DNA from: Catalinimonas alkaloidigena
Lineage (GTDB): Bacteria > Bacteroidota > Bacteroidia > Cytophagales > Flexibacteraceae
Direction: 5' to 3'
NCBI RefSeq assembly: GCF_900100765.1
Contig: NZ_FNFO01000006.1
Location: forward strand, 1 to 64,000
DNA: 64,000 bases
A program made the position numbers and the translations under genes. Shown here piece after piece: positions 24,654 to 33,623 of the stretch (position 1 is its first letter; the number at the start of each line of letters is the position of its first letter). The notes beneath the pieces are model-generated. The model was not told the DNA's origin. It did no database searches and worked only from the letters and a program-made list of their open reading frames with translations.

Positions 24654-26114
24654 CTAGCGAAGTTTTGTGAAACGCATAACGGGAACGTCGTTTGCGTACA
24701 ATTCGAGCGTGTTGCGGCCGGTCAGGGCATACCGGTTTACTTGCTCCAGCATCTGAAAGAAGCGCATTTCGCCTTCGCCCGGGCAGGCACGCATCGTGGC
24801 GGCCATCGGTTTGTGGATGGTCAGCGACGTGCCGGCAAATTCGGCCTGTGCCGTAAAGGCATTGCAACTGCTGTTGCCGTTCACCAACTGGTTTTCGGGG
24901 TCGAGCATCAGCACGGGCCTGGCGTCCGGGTACAGCCCCTCGAACGCAATACGAATGCCCGAGAGGTAGTCCAGTTGCCAGCTTCCCTGCAAATCGGACG
25001 ACGGTCCGCCCGACGTTACCTCCATCCGTTGCGCCAGCCACAGGTACGATTGCAGCATGTGGTGGATAAAAACGGTAGTGTCGCTGTCGGGAAACTCGTT
25101 CAGGTAAGGGCCGTTGGCCAGCAGCACGACGTAGGGACCCGTGCGCACGTAGTGGTTGGAATCGTAATACTTCGGCACCTGAAAGCCGGGCAATTGTTTG
25201 ACTACCATCTTCGACGCCATTTTTCCGAGGTACTTCTGGTAACGTTTCTGCGCCCGAAGGGTGTGTTTCGTGAGTTGTTTGTAGACGTAGTTGAGTGCGA
25301 CCCGGTTGGGGAATTTCTGTTGCTTGATGCTCGCCTGCGCGTTGGTGAAGGGATTGGTGGGGTTGAAGTCGTGCAGGGTTTGAATGGAAATGGGCACTTC
25401 GGGCACCCAGTCGGCCGAATTTACCACCGTAGACGACCACCCGCCTGCCGTAGCAGCTTCGTACTCGTACGCAAAATAGAGGTTACCCGGTTTGGGACTG
25501 GCGCTGCAATACGACTTGAACCGCAGGTCGGCGGGCAGTTCACCGGCTTTCTGGAGGTGATGCAGGTAGGCCGTGAGCAGAAACGTGATGGCACCGCCCT
25601 GGCTGTGTCCCATTAGCATGATGTCGCGCGTACCCGCCTGGTAACACGAGTCCAGCTTGGCGCGGATGTCGGGCGCCATCGACGCCAGCGCCACCAGCCA
25701 CCCCACGTGCACGGCCGCCTGCGGATGTTCGGCCAGGGTATAGTCGAACGTCTGTTCGTCCGACAGCTGCAACTGCCCCCGCGCCGGGACCATGGCCGCG
25801 TAGAAATTGGCGAGCCAGCTGACCGGATCGGCGGTAGTTCCCCGGATGCTCACCACCGCCACATTGCGGGTCGCATCGCGGTACAATTCCCATGCGTTTT
25901 CCAGGCCGTTTACCGGCGAGCGGTACACCGGTTGGTAGCGGGTAGACGCGTCGATGCCGTGGTAAAAAACGGAGTCGCCCCAGCGCGAGTAGGCCCTGAG
26001 CAACTCGATGTACTCTTCCTGGTCAAAGCCGGGTTGGAGGCCCGGCTGTGCAGGCGTTTGCGCCCGTGCCACGACGTGCCAGGCGAGAAACAGAAACAGG
26101 AGCGGTGTTTTCAT
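24654..26114 (-). CDS. Secreted class 3 lipase fused to a META domain
   Basis: The 486-aa precursor has a signal peptide ending VVARAQ. The lipase domain shows SIRGTTADPVSW (oxyanion) and the elbow GHSQGG with Ser171; Asp and His follow in the NSADWVPEVP and YYDSNHYV regions. From about residue 385 a META/HslJ-type domain follows (LQGSWQLDYLSG..., NSSCNAF, TMRACPG). META domains are usually found alone in heat-shock or adhesion-related lipoproteins, so this fusion is unusual. The ATG overlaps the stop of the upstream gene (TGATG), implying translational coupling with the META lipoprotein. Confidence 0.87.
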   Translation of the reverse strand: MKTPLLFLFLAWHVVARAQTPAQPGLQPGFDQEEYIELLRAYSRWGDSVFYHGIDASTRYQPVYRSPVNGLENAWELYRDATRNVAVVSIRGTTADPVSWLANFYAAMVPARGQLQLSDEQTFDYTLAEHPQAAVHVGWLVALASMAPDIRAKLDSCYQAGTRDIMLMGHSQGGAITFLLTAYLHHLQKAGELPADLRFKSYCSASPKPGNLYFAYEYEAATAGGWSSTVVNSADWVPEVPISIQTLHDFNPTNPFTNAQASIKQQKFPNRVALNYVYKQLTKHTLRAQKRYQKYLGKMASKMVVKQLPGFQVPKYYDSNHYVRTGPYVVLLANGPYLNEFPDSDTTVFIHHMLQSYLWLAQRMEVTSGGPSSDLQGSWQLDYLSGIRIAFEGLYPDARPVLMLDPENQLVNGNSSCNAFTAQAEFAGTSLTIHKPMAATMRACPGEGEMRFFQMLEQVNRYALTGRNTLELYANDVPVMRFTKLR

Positions 26115-27244
26115 CAGGATGCGGGCGTCAGGATGAGATTGCCCCGGGTGCCTTCCAGCACCAGGCGATTCGCTTCGAAACGGAGCGTATGGGTCTGTTC
26201 GGAAAGAAACGAAGTAAGGATTTGTTCTACGGCCATGTTCGGGCAACTCATTTTGGTGCCCATCAACGGCCCGAAGGTCAGTTGGTCGCCCTGAAGGATG
26301 ATCGGGCCACGCACGCGGTTGCAGCCGGCCAGGCCGGTGACGGTCCCCTGCGTGAGCTGAAACTCAAGAAAGGGAATTTCCTGCGGGAATTGGGCCGGAT
26401 CGATCTTCGTGTCGCCCACTTGCACCAGCGTCCATTTGCCGTTCAGGCGGTAGTTACCCAAGTATTCGCCGCAGCCTTCGCCTTGCAGTTCGCCCGACAT
26501 GGCTTCCGTTTTGGCGGCGACCGTCACCCGATACGGCAATTCGTTGCCTTGCTGCGCACACGGCTCGGGTCGGAGGGTGACCTGCAAGGTGCCCTGTTCT
26601 GTATGGGCCGCGTAGCGGATAACGGGTGCGTCCTGCGCCAGGCTGGGCTTGGTGACGGGGGTGTTGAGCGTCAGGTCGCCTGACTCGAACCGCATCATCT
26701 TCTGAAAATCGATCGCTAAGGTCCAGTCCGGGTTGGTGCCGGAGGCCCGGAAATCGACGCCGTCTTCCGAAAACGCAGGGGTGGTTTTGAAGCGTTCCAG
26801 ATCCGGTGCGGCAGCCGCTGCGTGGGCGGTATCCTTTCGGACCACAAACTGGTCGGGGTAATTGACCTGGGCACCGGTGCGCCGGAACGTGAGGGTCTGC
26901 CCATCGAGGGTGAGTTGCGCGGCCGAAGCTTTCCGGCCTTTCGGGTCATAAATCGTGACCTGAGCACCGTTGCCCTTCACCGTGCCGAGAAGGGACGAAA
27001 CGCCGATGCTGGAGGTCAGCACACCGTTGCTGTCGAAGGTTTTGTATTCGAACGTGCCGCGCAGCGAATCGCCGGTTTGGGTCAGTTCCAGACGGGCAAC
27101 GCCTTCCGGCGCGTCGGCCCGGGTGTTCAGCCAGGTGCCCTGAAACGAGGCAGCATCGGTTGTGGTGCTGTGGTCGTCGGAGGGCTGGCATCCCCCCAGC
27201 AGAAAACCACAGAACAGAAACAGGAAGCAGAGGCGTTGGTTCAT
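26114..27244 (-). CDS. META domain lipoprotein
   Basis: The 376-aa protein has a lipoprotein signal with lipobox LLGGC (Cys19). The first part is a beta-rich region of unknown type (FQGTWLNTRADAPEGVARLELTQTG, a lipocalin-like opening). The middle is a META-related COG3650-like segment (FRASGTNPDWTLAIDF, LRPEPCAQQ, MSGELQGEGC). The C-terminal META domain (about 290-376) has LAGCNRVRGP and MGTKMSCPN. The protein is probably attached to a membrane in the envelope. Its stop overlaps the lipase start by one base, so both are likely made together. Confidence 0.83.
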   Translation of the reverse strand: MNQRLCFLFLFCGFLLGGCQPSDDHSTTTDAASFQGTWLNTRADAPEGVARLELTQTGDSLRGTFEYKTFDSNGVLTSSIGVSSLLGTVKGNGAQVTIYDPKGRKASAAQLTLDGQTLTFRRTGAQVNYPDQFVVRKDTAHAAAAAPDLERFKTTPAFSEDGVDFRASGTNPDWTLAIDFQKMMRFESGDLTLNTPVTKPSLAQDAPVIRYAAHTEQGTLQVTLRPEPCAQQGNELPYRVTVAAKTEAMSGELQGEGCGEYLGNYRLNGKWTLVQVGDTKIDPAQFPQEIPFLEFQLTQGTVTGLAGCNRVRGPIILQGDQLTFGPLMGTKMSCPNMAVEQILTSFLSEQTHTLRFEANRLVLEGTRGNLILTPAS

Positions 27245-27445
27245 AGACGGGAATGGAAAACAAAAAGAACGGCTGTCGGGGCGAAGGTATCGGAAAAAGC
27301 GGGGTGATTCAAGCCGAATCGGGGGTGACGTCGGCCGCTGCGGATGCGTAAGCATAACCTTTGGAAGCCGGAAGCCGTAGCCTTGGAGAATTTTGTGCCT
27401 GCGCGCAAAGGTGTGGGCGCGTTTGTTCCGCTAATGCTATTGTTT

Positions 27446-27907
27446 ATGAAAACGTTACTTTCTTTCGCCTGTGCCCTCGTGCTGCTGGCCGGGTGCCAAT
27501 CCTCCGAAACCCGCGACGAGACCGCCGCTTACGATTCTACCACTACCGAAATGGAGCCCATGCGCGAGGAGACGCTGTGCTTCGAACAGGAAATCAACGG
27601 CGTGAGAACGGAGGTGCACCTGACGCTGGCGGGGGGGGACGTGACCGGCGAATACAACTGGCTTCCGCCCGAAAAAGACGCCCGGCGCGGGTCCGTTCGG
27701 GGCAGTAAAGAAGGAAACACCATCCTGGCGACTTATGACTACATGATTGAAGGGCAGAACCAGACGGAAGAAATTACGATGGAGCTGACCGACGAGGGCC
27801 TCATGATCACCCGCCCCGGCCAGGTGGAAATCGACGGCGCGATGTTCGACCGCGACAGTGGCGAGGAAACCACCGAAACGCTCGACCAGGTCGATTGCGC
27901 GGGGTAA
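27446..27907 (+). CDS. Hypothetical lipoprotein
   Basis: The 153-aa protein has a lipobox LLAGC (Cys17) and an acidic mature part. The visible pattern (CFEQEINGVRTEVHLTLAGGDVTGEYNWLPPEKDARRGSVRGS) resembles small Bacteroidetes envelope lipoproteins with a lipocalin-like beta fold, but no named family is certain. Cys near the start of the mature part (LCFEQ) and at the C-terminus (VDCAG) may form a disulfide. The ATG at 27446 is chosen for the signal peptide. It diverges from the META lipoprotein and has no partner downstream. Confidence 0.75.
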   Translation: MKTLLSFACALVLLAGCQSSETRDETAAYDSTTTEMEPMREETLCFEQEINGVRTEVHLTLAGGDVTGEYNWLPPEKDARRGSVRGSKEGNTILATYDYMIEGQNQTEEITMELTDEGLMITRPGQVEIDGAMFDRDSGEETTETLDQVDCAG

Positions 27908-27941
27908 GTAAAAAAACTCTTTCTGTCATCTCGCCCCTTGC

Positions 27942-28010
27942 TGTCATCTCGCCCGCAGGGAAAATCTCGTTCCAAAGGGCAACAGATCTCTCCCTGCGGG
28001 CGAGATGACA
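27942..28010. repeat. TGTCATC hairpin repeat, copy 5
   Basis: The terminal 20-bp arms (TGTCATCTCGCCCGCAGG... and its exact complement) flank a short core with AAAATCTCGTTCCAAAGGG. An extra partial end (TGTCATCTCGCCC) occurs 18 bp earlier at 27924. It lies between two genes and gives spurious ORFs on both strands. Confidence 0.88.
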
Positions 28011-28029
28011 ACTGGTTTTCTGACTATGC

Positions 28030-28629
28030 TCAGGGCGTTTGCTCAAGGTCGAGATCCGATAGCGTTTCTTTCAGCCCTTTCCATTTCCATTCAGACAAAT
28101 GGGGTCGGTGGAGGCTATCTTCCAGAATCTGTCGGTAGAGCAGAAACGAGGTGGAATCGTATTCATAAAGTTCGTATACATATCTCCAGTTCAAATCGTA
28201 CGTCATGAGCAGGCGCAGATCTTCGTCAAAAAAGAAAATCATTTCTTCATCGATTCTGGCAGGGTCGTCATATAAAAACAGGGTAACCGCGGTAGAGTCT
28301 TGTCCTGTTAGATTAGGATAGGTTGCGCTGCCGAGTTTTCGACACGATTCGGAAAACATTTCTATGCTAGAATCATTTCCCACCATCTGGCGGAAATCGT
28401 AAAATATCAAGACTGTATCCAAGTCCAGGTTTGGGTCCGGATTTTGCCCGTATTTCGTGGAGATGTACCCGTCGTGATGGGTGGTCTGCCAATATAGAGT
28501 ATCGGTCTGTGAAATCGTTCCATCATTTGCTAGAGAATGGATTTTCACTACGTCCGTCAATTTCTTTTTCGGCTGGCTGCATTGCACAAACAAGATAAAA
28601 AGCAGAAAAAAGATCGGGAGGTACTTCAT
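28030..28629 (-). CDS. Hypothetical lipoprotein bounded by hairpin repeats
   Basis: The 199-aa protein starts with a hydrophobic signal and a likely lipobox ending FVQC (Cys17). The rest is acidic and rich in aromatic residues (YVYELYEYDSTSFLLYR), with no recognised family. By eye the gene is clearly richer in A+T than its neighbours. It lies between TGTCATC repeat copies 5 and 6, 20 bp and 65 bp away. That arrangement could mark a later insertion (inference). The ATG at 28629 is the only start giving a signal peptide. Confidence 0.7.
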   Translation of the reverse strand: MKYLPIFFLLFILFVQCSQPKKKLTDVVKIHSLANDGTISQTDTLYWQTTHHDGYISTKYGQNPDPNLDLDTVLIFYDFRQMVGNDSSIEMFSESCRKLGSATYPNLTGQDSTAVTLFLYDDPARIDEEMIFFFDEDLRLLMTYDLNWRYVYELYEYDSTSFLLYRQILEDSLHRPHLSEWKWKGLKETLSDLDLEQTP

Positions 28630-28693
28630 CCGGTTGATCAGGTGGCTTCTGTTGCTAAATGCACACGCACAAGAAAAGACACATCAACCCAAC

Positions 28694-28763
28694 TGTCATC
28701 TCGACCAGCGGGAGAGATCTTCTGCCTTTTGGAACAAGATCTCTCACGTTGTTCGAGATGACA
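28694..28763. repeat. TGTCATC hairpin repeat, copy 6
   Basis: The ends are TGTCATCTCGA and TCGAGATGACA. Inner arms GAGAGATCTT and AAGATCTCTC surround CTGCCTTTTGGAAC. It is similar in size and sequence to copy 5 on the other side of the low-GC lipoprotein gene. Confidence 0.88.
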
Positions 28764-28806
28764 AAGAGGAACTTTAGATGACAAACAGGCGTGAAGCTAG
28801 TTTACG

Positions 28807-30729
28807 CTACAGCGTTTCGTCCAGCCATTTGAAGAATTCCCGTTGCCAGACGAGGGCGTTTTGCGCTTTGAGCACCCAATGGTTTTCGTCGGTGAAATAG
28901 AGGAGCTTGCTCTTTAGGCCCTGCAACTGCGCCGCCTGAAATGCTTCCAGGCCTTGCCCGATGGGCACGCGGTAGTCTTTGCCGCCCTGCACGATCAGGA
29001 TCGGCGTATCCCACTTTGCGACCCTACTGCTCGGGTCGAATTGCTCGTACGTCTTCTGCACCTCCGCGTTGTTCTGGGTCCAGTAGGGGCCACCGAAATC
29101 CCAGTTGACGAACCAGAGCTCCTCGGTGGTGCCGTACATGCTTTTCAGGTCGAAGACGCCATCGTGCGCAATAAAGGATTGGAATCGTCCCTCGTGGATG
29201 CCCGCCAGGTAAAACACCGAATAGCCGCCGAAACTAGCCCCCACGCAGCCCAGCCGCGCTTTGTCGACGAACGGTTCTTCCGCCACCGCGTCGATGGCCG
29301 AGAGGTAATCCTGCATCACCTGACCGCCCCAGTCGCCGCTGATCTGTTCGTTCCACGCCACACCGTGGCCGGGCATGCCGCGCCGGTTCGGAGCGACGAC
29401 GATGTAGCCCTGGGCCGCCATCAATTGAAAATTCCAGCGGTAGGAGTAGAACTGCGTCAGCGCTGCCTGCGGACCGCCCTGGCAGTAAAGCAGCGTCGGA
29501 TACTTTTTGGAAGCGTCGAAGTCGGGCGGGTAGATCACCCAGACCAGCATTTGTTGTCCGTCGGTGGTGGGCACCATCCGTTTCTCGACCTTGCTGAGCG
29601 ACAGTCGGCTGTAGGTGGCGTCGTTGACGTGCGTCAGTTGCTGCATCGTCCCCTTTTTCAGGTCGACGGTGTAAAGTTCCGCCGCGTGGTTCATGTCCGT
29701 GCGGGACACGACCAGCGTATTGCCCGACTGCCCCACGATGCCGTTTACGTCGAAATCGCCTTCGGTGAGTTGCTCAACCACGGGCATCTTCTTGGTGCGG
29801 CCGGGGTAATCCACCTGGAACAACTGAATGGTGCCGTCGACCGGCGCGGTGAAGTAGATCCGTTTGCCATCCTGGCTCCAGAGAAACGAGTTAACCGTGC
29901 CGTCCCATTGCTGCGTTAGGTTGAGGGGAATTCCTTCGGCCGAGCGCACCATCAGGTCGTTCTTGTCCGATTCGTAGCCGTCGCGTTTCATGCTCAGCCA
30001 CGCCAGCGCGCCCTGCGTCGAAAACGCCGGAGCCACGTCGTAGCCTTTCATGGTTTCGGTCAGGTTGTGGGTTTGGCCGGTGGCCACGTCGTAGGCGAAC
30101 AAGTCGGTGTTGGTGCTGACGGCGTAGTCGGTACCGTAGGCCCGTTTGGTCACGTAGACAATGGTTTTGCTGTCAGGGCTCCAGGTGTAATCTTCCTCCC
30201 CGCCGAACGGTTGCTGGGGAGTATCGTACGGCTCACCGGGCATGATATCCTTGCCCTCGCCGGGCTGACCGTTTTGCATCGGGTGGAGAAACAGGTGCGA
30301 GAATTTGCCGTCCTCCCACGTGTCCCAGTGGCGGTAATTCAGGCTTTCGAACACGTAGGCATCGGCCTGGGGCAGGTCGGGGTAAAGTTCGGCGCTCGTC
30401 ACTTTCTTCACCAATACCTCTTTTGTGGTGAGTGTGTAGCGTCCGTCGGGCGAGACGTTCCGATCTTGCACCAGGGTCGCGGGGTTGGCCACGGGTTGCG
30501 GCGTGCCGCCTTTGAGGGGAAGCGCGTAGTACGTCGTGGCGCTTTTGTTTTGCTCCAGGTTGGGCGTCGAAACGGCGTAGACGACCTGTTGTCCGTCGTC
30601 CGACAGGCCCACGCCACTGACGCGGCCCAGTTGCCAGAGCAGTTCGGGCGTCATCGTCGTCTGGGCCGTGGCGGCTTGGACGCACCATGCCAGTGCCAGA
30701 AAGAGCGGAAGTATGAATTTCTGTAGCAT
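28807..30729 (-). CDS. Secreted S9 family peptidase
   Basis: The 640-aa precursor has a signal peptide ending QAATAQ, a beta-propeller made of WD40-like PD40 repeats (DYTWSPDSKTIVYVTKR, FLWSQDGKRIYFTAP) and a C-terminal alpha/beta hydrolase domain from about residue 400. The triad is Ser499 (GASFGGY), Asp585 (QGGKDYRVP) and His617 (DENHW). This matches the S9C/dipeptidyl-peptidase V-acylaminoacyl peptidase group that trims short peptides in the periplasm. Length is normal. The 65 bp after its stop lead to repeat copy 6. Confidence 0.92.
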   Translation of the reverse strand: MLQKFILPLFLALAWCVQAATAQTTMTPELLWQLGRVSGVGLSDDGQQVVYAVSTPNLEQNKSATTYYALPLKGGTPQPVANPATLVQDRNVSPDGRYTLTTKEVLVKKVTSAELYPDLPQADAYVFESLNYRHWDTWEDGKFSHLFLHPMQNGQPGEGKDIMPGEPYDTPQQPFGGEEDYTWSPDSKTIVYVTKRAYGTDYAVSTNTDLFAYDVATGQTHNLTETMKGYDVAPAFSTQGALAWLSMKRDGYESDKNDLMVRSAEGIPLNLTQQWDGTVNSFLWSQDGKRIYFTAPVDGTIQLFQVDYPGRTKKMPVVEQLTEGDFDVNGIVGQSGNTLVVSRTDMNHAAELYTVDLKKGTMQQLTHVNDATYSRLSLSKVEKRMVPTTDGQQMLVWVIYPPDFDASKKYPTLLYCQGGPQAALTQFYSYRWNFQLMAAQGYIVVAPNRRGMPGHGVAWNEQISGDWGGQVMQDYLSAIDAVAEEPFVDKARLGCVGASFGGYSVFYLAGIHEGRFQSFIAHDGVFDLKSMYGTTEELWFVNWDFGGPYWTQNNAEVQKTYEQFDPSSRVAKWDTPILIVQGGKDYRVPIGQGLEAFQAAQLQGLKSKLLYFTDENHWVLKAQNALVWQREFFKWLDETL

Positions 30730-30939
30730 CTCAGGGAATGGAAAAGGTTATGAAGCCTTGAACGGTTCGGCCGAGGTGTCGTGTCGGGTTCCCGTTCAGA
30801 AATGCCTAAAAGTACCCGTCAGGTCGGAAAATCCCCAACACGCCGTCGGGTTTCTTCGGTAGACTTTACTTTGGTCGCTGCTGTGTAATCTTGCAAAGGC
30901 GGTGCGCCTGCTGGTTCAAAAATTCATGTGGTCTTTCGT

Positions 30940-32079
30940 ATGAAACGAGTGTTAAAGCGAGTGCTGTGGTTGCTGGTTTTGTTGGTGTTGCTGGCGGCGG
31001 TTGGGGGGGCGTTGTTCGTGAACCTGGCGCCGCAGTTCGGGGAATCGCCGCGCGGGCCGTACCTGGAACGGGTGCAGGCTTCGCCGCATTACGCCGACGG
31101 GCAGTTCGTCAACCTGGTTGAAACCCGGATGGACCTGGGCTTCCGGGGCGGACTGGAAAGTCTGTGGGAGTTTTTCACGGCGCAGCATACGGTGCCCGAA
31201 GTGCCGCTGCCTGTCCGGCCGGGCCTAGCCGGAACTCATGAGGCCGTCCCGACTGCGCCCCTGTACCTCACGTGGTTCGGGCATTCGGCCATCTTGTTAG
31301 AACTGGAAGGCAAGCGACTGTTGCTGGACCCGATGCTGGGACCGGCCGCCTCGCCGGTGTCGTTTTCCGTGCAACGCTTTCCGTACGAGCGGGCCTTGAT
31401 GCTGGACAGCCTCGCGCCAGTCGATGCCATTTTCTTTTCGCACGACCATTACGATCACCTCGATTACCCGTCGGTAATGGCCCTGAAAGAGAAGACGGGA
31501 CACTTTTTCGTGCCGATGGGCGTAGGGTCGCATCTGCGGCGGTGGGGCATTCCCGACGAAAAAATTACGGAATTGGACTGGTGGGAATCCCGTGCGTACG
31601 CAGGCTTGCAGGTCACCCTCACGCCGGCGCGTCACTTTTCGGGGCGGGGCCTGACCGACCGCAACAAAACCCTGTGGGGCTCGTGGGCCATCCGGGGGCA
31701 GCGCACCAACGTCTACTTCAGTGGCGACAGTGGCTACGGCGACCATTTCAGGGAGATTGGGGAGCGGCTGGGGCCGTTCGACCTGGCGATGATGGAGTGC
31801 GGGCAGTACAACGAAAAGTGGAAGGCCATCCACATGATGCCGGAACAGACGCTGCAGGCCGGGCTGGATGTGGGTGGGAAGCGCCTGATGCCGATTCACT
31901 GGGGCGCGTTCGCGCTGGCCGTTCACCCCTGGACCGATCCGGTGGAACGCCTGACGGCCGCCGCCCGGGAGCGTGGGTTCACGGAACTGATGACACCGGT
32001 CATCGGCCAACGCCTCACCCTGGAAGAACCGACTTCCCCCTGGTGGGAACCCCTCCGCGCCGCGGAACGGGAAGAGTAG
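30940..32079 (+). CDS. Membrane-anchored MBL fold hydrolase (UlaG / NAPE-PLD-like)
   Basis: The 379-aa protein has an N-terminal transmembrane anchor (VLWLLVLLVLLAAVGGALF) and a metallo-beta-lactamase domain: LTWFGHSAILLELEGKRLLLDPMLG, HDHYDH (from His168), a FSGDSGYG Asp and a late PIHWGAF His. This pattern matches the NAPE-hydrolysing phospholipase D group of MBL proteins. Substrates in bacteria are unknown, perhaps phospholipids or lactones. The ATG at 30940 is preferred to the GTG at 30928, which adds four residues. It diverges from the S9 peptidase. Confidence 0.88.
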   Translation: MKRVLKRVLWLLVLLVLLAAVGGALFVNLAPQFGESPRGPYLERVQASPHYADGQFVNLVETRMDLGFRGGLESLWEFFTAQHTVPEVPLPVRPGLAGTHEAVPTAPLYLTWFGHSAILLELEGKRLLLDPMLGPAASPVSFSVQRFPYERALMLDSLAPVDAIFFSHDHYDHLDYPSVMALKEKTGHFFVPMGVGSHLRRWGIPDEKITELDWWESRAYAGLQVTLTPARHFSGRGLTDRNKTLWGSWAIRGQRTNVYFSGDSGYGDHFREIGERLGPFDLAMMECGQYNEKWKAIHMMPEQTLQAGLDVGGKRLMPIHWGAFALAVHPWTDPVERLTAAARERGFTELMTPVIGQRLTLEEPTSPWWEPLRAAEREE

Positions 32080-32142
32080 CACGTGTTCTGCTGGAAGGGC
32101 TTCTGTGTTGGCGCTTAACGAATGTCTTAATCCATCATTCCA

Positions 32143-33567
32143 CTAATTCGCTGTTCCACCGCTCTCGAAGAAGCGCTCGTGGAAGTTGACGAAGTAGAGT
32201 TCGTGGGTGGCGCGGGTCACGGCCGTGTAGAGCCAGCGGAGGTATTCGCGGTCGATGCGCTCTTCCGTCAGGTAGCCCTGGTCGACGAACACGATGGGCC
32301 ACTGCCCGCCCTGCGATTTGTGGCAGGTGAGCGCGTAGGCAAATTTTACCTGGAGGGCGTTCAGGTACGGGTCGATCTTCATCGCCTCCTTGAACTCCTT
32401 TTTCGTTTTGGCATCGGCGTAATCTGCGCGGACGCTGTCGTAGAGGCGGCGGTACTCTTCCGTGGTGAGCGACGCATTTTGGTTGTGGAGGAGGTCCAGC
32501 AGCACCTTCGACTCGAACGTAGTTTGGTCGGGGTAGTCAGGGAGGCGCAGTTGCAGCGTCGCGAACCGGAACCCGTGCATCTCTTCCGTGTTGCGGACGC
32601 GCAGCACTTCCACAAAGTCGCCGTTGGCCAGGAAACCCGCCGCTTCGTCGTCGCCGAGGGCCTGGTAGTTGTTCCGCACAATCATCAGGTGCTCGCCCGC
32701 GTCGACCTCCGTTTCGCGTTGCAGGATGCGGCGGCGGATGTGTTCGTTGTACAGCGAGGCGTTTTTGTTCGAGCGGCAGATGATCACCGTGCCTTCCTTG
32801 CCGTACTTGTCGTAGGCGTAGTGCAGGCCGTCTTCCAGCTTTTCGCCCGTCATCCGGAACGTATCACGGAAGCCGCGTGTGCGAAACTGCAACTTAAAAT
32901 CCTCCTGGTGAATCTGCTGGCGCAACTGGGTGGCGTTCAGTAGAATACCCGACTGATCGGCCTGGCGTGTGACTTCCTGCAGCTCGTGTTCCCACACCGA
33001 CAGTCCGAACGATTCGCGCAACAGCTTCGGGTCCAGCGCGGGCGAAAGCGGCTGGCCAACCGGGGGCAGCTGGGCCGTATCGCCGACCAGCATTAGGCGG
33101 TTGTTGGGATTTTCGAACACAAACCGAATCAGGTCCATCAGAATGCCGTACTCGCCGCTGCCCGGATCGTCCGTGATCATCGACGCCTCGTCGACAATGA
33201 AAAGCGTCCGCTGCCGGTAGTTTTTCTGCACCTTCACCTCCATGTTGCCGGTGTAAGGATCGGCCAGCTGGTGGTAGATGCGCCGGTGAATCGTGTAGGC
33301 ACGTCGCCCCGAGTATTGGGACATTACCTTGGCGGCGCGTCCGGTCGGTGCCAGCAGCTCGGCCTTGTAGTCGAGGCGGTAGAGGGTGTGGACCAGCGCG
33401 CTGATCACCGACGTTTTGCCTGTACCGGCGTAGCCGCGCAGCAGAAAAGTCGGTTGCGGTTGGTGGGTGTCCTCAAAAAAATCCTGAAGCCGCGCAAAAA
33501 GGGCAGCCTGGCCGGGCGTCGGCGTAAATACAAATTGTTCCCGCAGGAGGGAAGCCAGAGAGATCAT
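32143..33567 (-). CDS. RecD-like AAA superfamily-1 DNA helicase
   Basis: The 474-aa protein has a Walker A GYAGTGKT at residues 45-52, motif Ia (LAPTGRAAKVMS) and Walker B (LFIVDEASM). Motif III is MLVGDTAQLPPVG, the UvrD_C_2-type segment TCHKSQGGQWPIVFVD is motif V, and YTAVTRATHELYFV is motif VI. It is a short, stand-alone RecD2-like 5'-3' helicase without the long N-terminal region of RecD2, probably acting on DNA ends or stalled forks. No RecB or RecC is adjacent. Starting at 33567 leaves a short lead before the helicase core. Confidence 0.9.
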   Translation of the reverse strand: MISLASLLREQFVFTPTPGQAALFARLQDFFEDTHQPQPTFLLRGYAGTGKTSVISALVHTLYRLDYKAELLAPTGRAAKVMSQYSGRRAYTIHRRIYHQLADPYTGNMEVKVQKNYRQRTLFIVDEASMITDDPGSGEYGILMDLIRFVFENPNNRLMLVGDTAQLPPVGQPLSPALDPKLLRESFGLSVWEHELQEVTRQADQSGILLNATQLRQQIHQEDFKLQFRTRGFRDTFRMTGEKLEDGLHYAYDKYGKEGTVIICRSNKNASLYNEHIRRRILQRETEVDAGEHLMIVRNNYQALGDDEAAGFLANGDFVEVLRVRNTEEMHGFRFATLQLRLPDYPDQTTFESKVLLDLLHNQNASLTTEEYRRLYDSVRADYADAKTKKEFKEAMKIDPYLNALQVKFAYALTCHKSQGGQWPIVFVDQGYLTEERIDREYLRWLYTAVTRATHELYFVNFHERFFESGGTAN

Positions 33568-33623
33568 TCCTCAAATTTACGCGATTGTAGCCGGTTGTGG
33601 CGGAGTTTCAAGACCTTCTGACG

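Noticed and set aside
27739-28208. Several 66-90-codon ORFs on both strands
   Set aside because: They are derived from repeat copy 5 and from antisense to the lipoprotein genes.
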